From NCBI GenBank assembly GCA_020631035.1, contig JAHDIA010000446.1, forward strand, positions 1 through 5,451: a DNA stretch of 5,451 nt. Direction: 5' to 3'. The stretch's first letter is position 1, and the number at the start of each line of letters is the position of its first letter. The translations under genes were made by a program, and so were the position numbers. The stretch is from Chitinophagales bacterium (GTDB taxonomy: Bacteria; Bacteroidota; Bacteroidia; Chitinophagales; UBA2359). This document shows positions 1 through 4,294 of the stretch, in pieces. Under the pieces are notes generated by a model, which was not told the DNA's origin, searched no databases, and was given only the letters and a program-made list of their open reading frames with translations.

Positions 1-1
1 A

Positions 2-1531
2 GATGGCATTTGGAACGAGTGGGACAACTGCCCTTGCATTGCCGACCCTAGCAATAACTGTGCGCCAACTCCTTGTGGTTCGGAGAATCCAGGTGGTTCA
101 ACATCTCCAACTAATTTTACTGTTCTAAAGCAATACCCGACTCCAACTGCTGCCAATACCTGTGGTATGTATATGGGTGCAGCTTCTCCCAATGACTTTT
201 CTTTTGGTGGAAGTCAAGCTGCCAAAGATACTTATGTTAATACTTTGAATGCTAACTTTAATATGGTCGTTCCTGAAAATGGAATGAAAATGCAATTTGT
301 TAGAAATGCACACAATGGTGCCCATAGTTACGAAGGTTTGAGACAAAGCTTGGACCAAGTTATTGCAGGCAACTCCAATATCAAAGTTAGAGGACATACT
401 TTGTGCTGGCATGGCGGATGGAATGGCGTTGCTTCTAACAATCCAGCCTACTTAGATGATCTTAGCAATACACAATTGGAAGATGAATTAGAAGACTACA
501 TTGTTCAGCTAGTATCTGACATCAACAATACTAGATACCCAGGTAAATTTGAATCTTGGGATGTTGTCAATGAGGCCATCCGAGGCAATGGCAATGGTTT
601 TAGAACCAATACCATTACCGATTCTCCTGGACACCACGACAATGGCATTCCTTGTGTATGGGAAAAATTGGGATACGAGAACTTGTTTGCCAATGGGCAC
701 CGCATTCCTAAATACATCAGAGTTGCTTTTGACGCTGCTGCAAGTGTGGCTCCTAGCAATCAAGCTTTGATTTACAATGATTGGGGAGCAGAGTTCAAAA
801 ATGACAATAAGGCAAAAGTTCAATTCCAAATGTTGACCCAACTTAGAAATGCAGGCGTCCGCATTGACGGAGTTGGTTTCCAATGTCATTTTGATTTGGG
901 AGAAATTACCAACAGAATTGGAGATTTTAAAGCCAACTTACAGCAATATGCCAATGCTGGATTTAAAATTTATTTGACGGAAGTTGACATTCGTATTCCT
1001 GCAAACCCAACACAAGCCCAACGTGACCAACAAGCCAATGAATACAAGGCTTTGATGGAAGCAGTTTTGGAGTTTGATGCAGTTGAGGCATTTGTTTTGT
1101 GGGGTGTCTCTGATAAATACTCTTGGATTCCACATGTTTTCCCTAACAAAGATCACGCTTTGTTGTTCGACCACAACTTTAATAGAAAGACTGCTTACGA
1201 CAAAGTGATGGAAGCCATCAATGCTGATCCTTGTAGTGCTGGTGCTGCGAGATTGACCAATGAAAGCATCGTTCAGCCAGAGGTTACTTTGTATCCAAAT
1301 CCTGTTGTCAACGAATTAAATGTATACATCAACGAAGAAGCAGAACAAACCAATGACTTCTTAAAAATTGAAGTAATGGACATCACTGGCAAAGTTGTCA
1401 ATGAACGTTATGTTGGTGCGAGTATGTTCAATCACAAATTTGATACTTCTAATTTGGACAAAGGAATGTACATTCTCCGTTTGAGCAATAAATTAGGACA
1501 AAATATGGGTACTTATAAGTTTGTGAAATAA
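2..1531 (+). CDS. Secreted GH10 endo-1,4-beta-xylanase with T9SS sorting domain (5' partial)
   Basis: Hydrolyses internal beta-1,4-xylosidic bonds of xylan, outside the cell or at its surface. The frame is open from base 2 without a stop (509 residues seen), so the ATG at 167 is internal to the protein and the true start and signal peptide lie left of the window. Order of parts: a thrombospondin type-3-like motif DGIWNEWDNCP (bases 2-34); a Cys/Pro/Ser/Gly-rich linker to about base 120; the GH10 barrel, about 125-1225; a T9SS type A sorting domain, about 1283-1528 (TLYPNPV, MDITGKVV, LDKGMYILRL, ending TYKFVK). GH10 marks seen: VPENGMK, GHTLCWH, WDVVNEA with the acid/base Glu at codon 572-574, YNDW, QCHF, TEVDI with the nucleophile Glu at codon 980-982, and WGVSDKYSW. 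All catalytic positions are intact, so activity is expected. Export through Sec and then the T9SS, with the C-terminal domain cleaved, is family knowledge. Xylanase is the usual GH10 activity; another beta-1,4-glycan preference cannot be excluded. Confidence 0.93.
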   Translation, partial: DGIWNEWDNCPCIADPSNNCAPTPCGSENPGGSTSPTNFTVLKQYPTPTAANTCGMYMGAASPNDFSFGGSQAAKDTYVNTLNANFNMVVPENGMKMQFVRNAHNGAHSYEGLRQSLDQVIAGNSNIKVRGHTLCWHGGWNGVASNNPAYLDDLSNTQLEDELEDYIVQLVSDINNTRYPGKFESWDVVNEAIRGNGNGFRTNTITDSPGHHDNGIPCVWEKLGYENLFANGHRIPKYIRVAFDAAASVAPSNQALIYNDWGAEFKNDNKAKVQFQMLTQLRNAGVRIDGVGFQCHFDLGEITNRIGDFKANLQQYANAGFKIYLTEVDIRIPANPTQAQRDQQANEYKALMEAVLEFDAVEAFVLWGVSDKYSWIPHVFPNKDHALLFDHNFNRKTAYDKVMEAINADPCSAGAARLTNESIVQPEVTLYPNPVVNELNVYINEEAEQTNDFLKIEVMDITGKVVNERYVGASMFNHKFDTSNLDKGMYILRLSNKLGQNMGTYKFVK

Positions 1532-1583
1532 GAACCTAATCCTTATACACCTAGTATTATTATTTCCCATAAGCTGGGAGTTG

Positions 1584-1619
1584 GCGGACAATTCTATTGA
1601 ATTGTCCGCTTTTTGTTTT
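1584..1619 (+). terminator. Rho-independent terminator of the xylanase gene
   Basis: A perfect 11-bp stem (GCGGACAATTC at 1584-1594 with GAATTGTCCGC at 1599-1609) closes a 4-base loop TATT and is followed directly by TTTTTGTTTT. It lies 52 bp after the xylanase stop codon and points the right way, so the gene is probably the last of its transcript. Confidence 0.92.
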
Positions 1620-1721
1620 CTAGCAACATCCATAAAGCAAATAAAAAACACACATTTCAACTTTTATAAAATAAAATTTATTTGTACCTTCCTATTACCA
1701 ATAAATGCCTTAATTAATTTA

Positions 1722-1832
1722 CAAAGCCAATCTGAGCGCATCGACTTGAGTGCCTTTCCTGCTGGGGTGTATTATTTGAATGCACAAATGGGGAATGATA
1801 TTTTACAAAAGAAGATTGTACGGATTGATTAA
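1722..1832 (+). pseudogene. Orphan 3' end of a T9SS cargo gene (sorting-domain remnant)
   Basis: The frame ending at the TAA at 1830-1832 encodes SERIDLSAFPAGVYYLNAQ, then GNDILQKKIVRID. This is the typical last third of a T9SS type A C-terminal sorting domain (LSxFPAGVYYL, followed by the terminal beta-strand with KIV). Upstream in the same frame the sequence is AT-rich and encodes nothing recognisable, and the only way to open the frame is a TTG inside the xylanase terminator. There is no signal peptide, no catalytic domain and no YPNP motif. The best reading is the leftover tail of a deleted or decayed secreted-protein gene that once lay downstream of the xylanase. The left boundary of the remnant is approximate. 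A functional short peptide is unlikely because a sorting tail without cargo or signal peptide has no known use. Confidence 0.75.
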
Positions 1833-1857
1833 ATTTAAATTTTTTATTTGGAGCAAA

Positions 1858-1985
1858 TGTGAGGTGCTTCGTCGCTAATTGTTTACCGAAACGTCGGACC
1901 GCCGCTATCCGCTGCTACTCCTCCCCTGTAGACGTTGCAGGCAACGTCTCTACGGGTGCGGGGTATTCGCTGCTATCGGGGCTAG
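1858..1985. repeat. GC-rich palindromic intergenic element, probably a dispersed repeat
   Basis: About 130 bp clearly richer in G+C than the AT-rich DNA on both sides. At its centre AGACGTTGC (1930-1938) is followed after two bases by its reverse complement GCAACGTCT (1941-1949), and GTAG/CTAC pairing continues outside if two bases (1950-1951) bulge. C-rich bases flank the left arm (1921-1926) and G-rich bases the right (1954-1963). CGCTGCTA occurs on both flanks (1910-1917 and 1969-1976), and a related CGCTATCC lies at 1903-1910. No frame across it looks coding. The shape suggests a REP-like or small non-autonomous element; copy number cannot be judged from one window. Confidence 0.5.
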
Positions 1986-2022
1986 TTTATTTTGTTCAGT
2001 CATACTCGCAGAATAGAATTTA

Positions 2023-2060
2023 AAGGTGTCACGTTTTTTGTGTAAAAAATGTGACACCTT
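2023..2060 (-). terminator. Long hairpin just after the small membrane-protein gene, possible terminator
   Basis: AAGGTGTCAC (2023-2032) and GTGACACCTT (2051-2060) are perfect inverted copies. Inside them T6 (2034-2039) can pair with A6 (2044-2049), leaving a GTGT loop and one mismatch or wobble pair (2033/2050). The hairpin starts 9 bases beyond the stop codon of the gene at 2070-2348, so it may end that transcript; the bases after it on the - strand are only moderately T-rich (TTTAAATTC). The long near-symmetrical arms would also suit a REP-type palindrome related to the neighbouring GC-rich element. Confidence 0.5.
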
Positions 2061-2069
2061 GGTCTGACT

Positions 2070-2348
2070 CTACCAATTACATTGAATCCATTCTATAATT
2101 TCTTCCAACAAAAATTGCAAACGATCCTCCCCTCCTGTACATTTCCAAACTGCCAATCCCCATACAAAGTATACTCCTACAACTATTGCCAAGGGAATCA
2201 AAAACTGAAATATTCGCCCTACAAAGTGTATAAGAAACTTTATCCAGTAATTCTTGGTTAAATCTATTAGAACTTCTTGTCCTGCTTCTATCGCAAAAAG
2301 CAAGACACAAATAATTATGACTACAACAACGGAAGGTAAATTGACCAT
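2070..2348 (-). CDS. Small hypothetical two-helix membrane protein
   Basis: A 92-residue protein of no family I recognise. Residues about 5-23 (SVVVVIIICVLLFAIEAG) and about 45-70 (containing FQFLIPLAIVVGVYFVWGL) are strongly hydrophobic and suggest two membrane helices joined by a short segment with K, D and H residues. The C-terminal ~20 residues are polar and acidic (GGEDRLQFLLEEIIEW), so they probably form an amphipathic tail. The ATG at 2346-2348 is the first possible start because a TAG stop lies directly upstream in frame. There is no convincing Shine-Dalgarno sequence; an AGGTGA lies about 20 bases upstream, too far to serve. The gene stands alone between two hairpins. The hydrophobic pattern and the absence of internal stops favour a real gene, but it could be a chance AT-rich ORF. 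Confidence 0.55.
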   Translation of the reverse strand: MVNLPSVVVVIIICVLLFAIEAGQEVLIDLTKNYWIKFLIHFVGRIFQFLIPLAIVVGVYFVWGLAVWKCTGGEDRLQFLLEEIIEWIQCNW

Positions 2349-2386
2349 CTAAAATTTTAATTTTGTGTTCACCTATATGATGGTCA
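2342..2386 (-). promoter_or_regulatory. Inverted repeat that could sequester the start codon of the small membrane protein
   Basis: GATGGTCA on the - strand, which contains the start ATG, occupies 2349-2342. Its exact reverse complement TGACCATC lies upstream in the leader at 2386-2379. An 8-bp stem with a 29-base AT-rich loop could form in the mRNA and mask the initiation codon. No other regulatory element is visible, and an 8-bp match at this spacing can occur by chance. Confidence 0.2.
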
Positions 2387-2481
2387 TAACAATAAAAATC
2401 TAACAATCGAAAAAATATTTTTCATATCAACGAAGCCTAATGTTAGCAAAAATTAATTTTGCAAAAAACACTTCAAAATAT

Positions 2482-2528
2482 AATGCCCTATCTATCTCAT
2501 AAAATACAAGATAGATAGGGCATTTTTT
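2482..2528. terminator. Strong intrinsic terminator-type hairpin, likely bidirectional
   Basis: AATGCCCTATCTATCT (2482-2497) and AGATAGATAGGGCATT (2509-2524) form a perfect 16-bp stem with an 11-base loop. The + strand side ends in a run of six T (2523-2528). The - strand side continues TATATTTTG, which is weaker. It lies about 110 bp beyond the stop codon of the VWA gene, so it most likely ends the - strand transcript and insulates the region from + strand readthrough. Confidence 0.8.
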
Positions 2529-2633
2529 CTATAGCTTTTTTGTGTCTATTTGGTGTAGGAAGTTATTCCGAAAATTCCACACATTTCTAGGGCATAGCTT
2601 TCTCGGCTCCGCTCGAAAAGACATTTCTTTCTT

Positions 2634-3836
2634 TTACTCCTCTCCATTCAATCCGACGCTATTGCTCCACTTGTTTAAATCTTGTTTGTTGATGGCGGCG
2701 GCCATTAGGTCGGGAAATAGTTCGGGCGTACAGGCAAAACAAGGAATGCCCATCTTGCCAAAAATGCCTGCTAGGTTTTGGTCGTAGCCTGGTTTGCCTT
2801 CGTCGCTCAATGCTAGTAAGGTAATGAGTTGCACGCCACTTTCTTTTACCTTGGCAGCTCGTTTGATGAGTTCTCTTTGATTGCCTCCTTCGTATAAGTC
2901 GGTAATTAAAATGAGGATGGTGTCTTGTGGTTTGCGGATCAAACCTTGGCAGTATTTTACAGCTCGGTTGATGTCGGTTCCGCCACCTAGTTGTGCGCCA
3001 AAAAGCAAGTCAATCGGATCGTCTAAATCTTCGGTTAAGTCGGCAACGGCAGTATCAAACACCACCATCTGAGTTGAGACGGCTTTGATGGATGCCATTA
3101 CTGCTCCAAAAATACTTGAGTAAATCACTGAGGTTGCCATCGACCCACTTTGGTCAATGCACAAAATGATGTCTTTGAGCGTGCCTTGACTTTTCCGCCC
3201 GTAGCCAATCAGTTTTTGTGGAATGACGGTTTTGTATTCGGGCATATAGTGTTTGAGGTTGGCTCGAATGGTGGCATCCCAATTGATTTCGTTGAGCTTT
3301 GGGTTGGGATTGCGAATGCTTCGGTTGAGTGCGCCTTTGATGGCATTGATCATTGGTTGCTGTAATTTCTTTTGCAAATCCTCGACTACTTTGCTTACAA
3401 CCTTTCGGGCAGTGGCTTTGGTTTTGCTTGGAATTACATTTTTGAGACTCATCAAGGTGGCGACCAAGTGAACGTCTGACTCGACCAGTTCTAGGGTTTC
3501 TGGTTCGAGTAGCATTTGATCTAGATTTAAATTTTCGTAGGCATCTTTTTGCATCACTTGAACCACTTGTTTGGGGAAGTATTGGCGAATGTCACCTAAC
3601 CAGCCTTTGACTACTTTGGGGCTAGAGGCACCTAATCCTGCTCCTCCACTTGGGCTGTTCCCTCCTGGTCCACCACCTATTCCTGTTCCATATCCGTCGC
3701 CTTCTCCATATAACTGTGCTAAAACCCTATCCATTCCGATGTGTTCTCCTGACAATGCTTGTCCTGTTCCGTCTGATTGTCCGCCTCCTAGTATCAGTCT
3801 CCATCTGGTTAATCTTTCTTTTTCTGTTATGCTCAT
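2634..3836 (-). CDS. VWA domain protein of the MoxR/DUF5682/VWA cluster (YehP-like)
   Basis: A 400-residue protein, close to the usual length of this family (E. coli YehP is about 380). Residues 1-20 carry the family's opening pattern (RLTRWRLILGG). Residues 43-71 are a Gly/Ser-rich flexible stretch, followed by SSPKVVKGWLGDIRQYFPK (71-89), a conserved block. A basic helical region (135-175) and INWDATIRANLKHYMPEY (184-201) precede the VWA fold, about 220-375. The MIDAS metal site is complete: D228-x-S230-x-S232 (DQSGS), T287 in GGGTD, and D313 in TDLYEG. There is no signal peptide or membrane segment, so it is expected to be cytoplasmic. In MoxR/VWA systems the VWA protein is thought to act as adaptor or substrate partner of an AAA+ ATPase; the actual target of this subgroup is unknown. 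It lies 458 bp after the DUF5682 gene on the same strand. The ATG at 3834-3836 is chosen because it gives the conserved N-terminus. Confidence 0.9.
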   Translation of the reverse strand: MSITEKERLTRWRLILGGGQSDGTGQALSGEHIGMDRVLAQLYGEGDGYGTGIGGGPGGNSPSGGAGLGASSPKVVKGWLGDIRQYFPKQVVQVMQKDAYENLNLDQMLLEPETLELVESDVHLVATLMSLKNVIPSKTKATARKVVSKVVEDLQKKLQQPMINAIKGALNRSIRNPNPKLNEINWDATIRANLKHYMPEYKTVIPQKLIGYGRKSQGTLKDIILCIDQSGSMATSVIYSSIFGAVMASIKAVSTQMVVFDTAVADLTEDLDDPIDLLFGAQLGGGTDINRAVKYCQGLIRKPQDTILILITDLYEGGNQRELIKRAAKVKESGVQLITLLALSDEGKPGYDQNLAGIFGKMGIPCFACTPELFPDLMAAAINKQDLNKWSNSVGLNGEE

Positions 3837-3839
3837 TTT

Positions 3840-3874
3840 AATTGTGAGTTGTAAATTGTGAATTATAAATTGGC
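3840..3874. repeat. Short tandem heptamer tract, unit AATTGTG
   Basis: Consecutive 7-base units read AATTGTG (3840), AGTTGTA (3847), AATTGTG (3854), AATTATA (3861) and AATTGGC (3868). The first four are clear variants of one unit and the fifth is degenerate. The tract lies immediately upstream of the VWA start codon and overlaps the candidate -10 box, so unit number would change promoter or leader spacing. Confidence 0.6.
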
Positions 3875-3889
3875 TGACTAATTTGCCAA
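3862..3889 (-). promoter_or_regulatory. Candidate sigma70-like promoter of the VWA gene
   Basis: On the - strand TTGGCA (3889-3884) is followed after 16 bases by TATAAT (3867-3862), and the VWA start codon lies 25 bases further on. The hexamers are close to the general bacterial consensus, but the main Bacteroidota sigma factor prefers TTTG and TAnnTTTG boxes, which I do not see here. The region is AT-rich and repeat-containing, so a chance match is possible. Confidence 0.3.
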
Positions 3890-3917
3890 CACCTGGGTTT
3901 GCCCCCCTATATTGCCC

Positions 3918-4094
3918 CTATTTTTGGTTCGGGTCGATATATAGGTCCCCCCCTACATAATATTTTTCTCCGCTTGGGCTTTTAATGAGTGCTTCATCTG
4001 CGGTAGGTTGCATTGAAGCGTCGGATGAGCGGGCGGATGAACGCTTGTACGAAGGACAAAATATGCGTTGGCTAACCAGACTAAACGCAGCCAT
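3918..4094 (-). CDS. Doubtful small ORF in the repeat-rich spacer
   Basis: From the ATG at 4092-4094 this frame encodes 58 residues, including RSSARSSDASMQPTADEAL and SPSGEKYYVGGDLYIDPNQ; a TTG start at 4112 would add six. I recognise no domain. The first residues (MAAFSLVSQRIF) are mildly hydrophobic but too short for a clear signal peptide. There is no ribosome binding site. The Ser/Ala-rich middle comes from a run of similar GCG/GAT words (about 4017-4045) and the tail from C-rich repeats (3901-3957). This is more like translated repeat DNA than a gene, or the remains of one inserted between the two cluster genes. Confidence 0.15.
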   Translation of the reverse strand: MAAFSLVSQRIFCPSYKRSSARSSDASMQPTADEALIKSPSGEKYYVGGDLYIDPNQK

Positions 4095-4120
4095 AAGCCA
4101 ATGACGTTGCAAAAAAAATA

Positions 4121-4240
4121 GTCCATAGTCGATGGTCCATTGTCCATAGTTTCCAGACGTTTTTTACAGTAAACTCCCAGCATAAACTATCAAGGATTGA
4201 TTGATAGTCGATGGTCCATAGTTTCCGAGCGTTTTTTACA
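4121..4240. repeat. Heptamer tandem units within a 27-bp direct repeat
   Basis: 7-base units run GTCCATA, GTCGATG, GTCCATT, GTCCATA, GTTTCCA from 4121 to 4155, and again GTCGATG, GTCCATA, GTTTCCG from 4207 to 4227. The end of each run forms a 27-bp direct repeat, 4142-4168 and 4214-4240, with 24 of 27 bases equal; both copies continue into CGTTTTTTACA. The first copy has one more heptamer (4135-4141) than the second, as expected from slippage or unequal exchange by whole units. This is the pattern of short tandemly repeated repetitive (STRR) intergenic DNA. Confidence 0.8.
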
Positions 4241-4273
4241 AAAATTTCAATCCATCGACTATGGACCATCGAC
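4207..4273. repeat. 16-bp perfect inverted repeat built from the same heptamers
   Basis: GTCGATGGTCCATAGT (4207-4222) has its exact reverse complement at 4258-4273, leaving a 35-base spacer. Read on the - strand, the right arm continues as GTCGATG GTCCATA GTCGATG, so it is a third, inverted heptamer run. It begins 22 bases beyond the DUF5682 stop codon, and a hairpin could form in that transcript. The right arm is not followed by a T-run in the - direction, so it is not a typical terminator. Confidence 0.75.
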
Positions 4274-4294
4274 CGAAAGACTGCCCAAAGGGCA

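Noticed and set aside
505..889. Antisense ORFs opposite the xylanase
   Set aside because: They are frame shadows of the GH10 coding region, without starts, motifs or ribosome binding sites.
167..1531. ATG at 167 as the real start of the xylanase
   Set aside because: The frame is open and protein-like back to base 2, and the GH10 domain begins before 167; the start would also lack a signal peptide that a T9SS cargo needs.
1581..1832. A full 83-codon gene starting at TTG 1581
   Set aside because: The start lies inside the xylanase terminator stem, and the first ~45 residues are AT-driven and unlike any sorting-domain protein; only the tail is recognisable.
2077..2406. Overlapping - strand ORF of 109 codons
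   Set aside because: It shadows the 92-codon membrane protein in another frame, has a Cys/His/Arg-rich random composition and no motif.
3571..3861. Proline-rich ORF on the + strand
   Set aside because: It is the complement of the Gly-rich part of the VWA protein; the other strand carries conserved family motifs and an intact MIDAS domain.
4121..4273. CRISPR-like array
   Set aside because: The units are 7-base tandem words with one inverted copy; there are no regular spacers and no cas genes.
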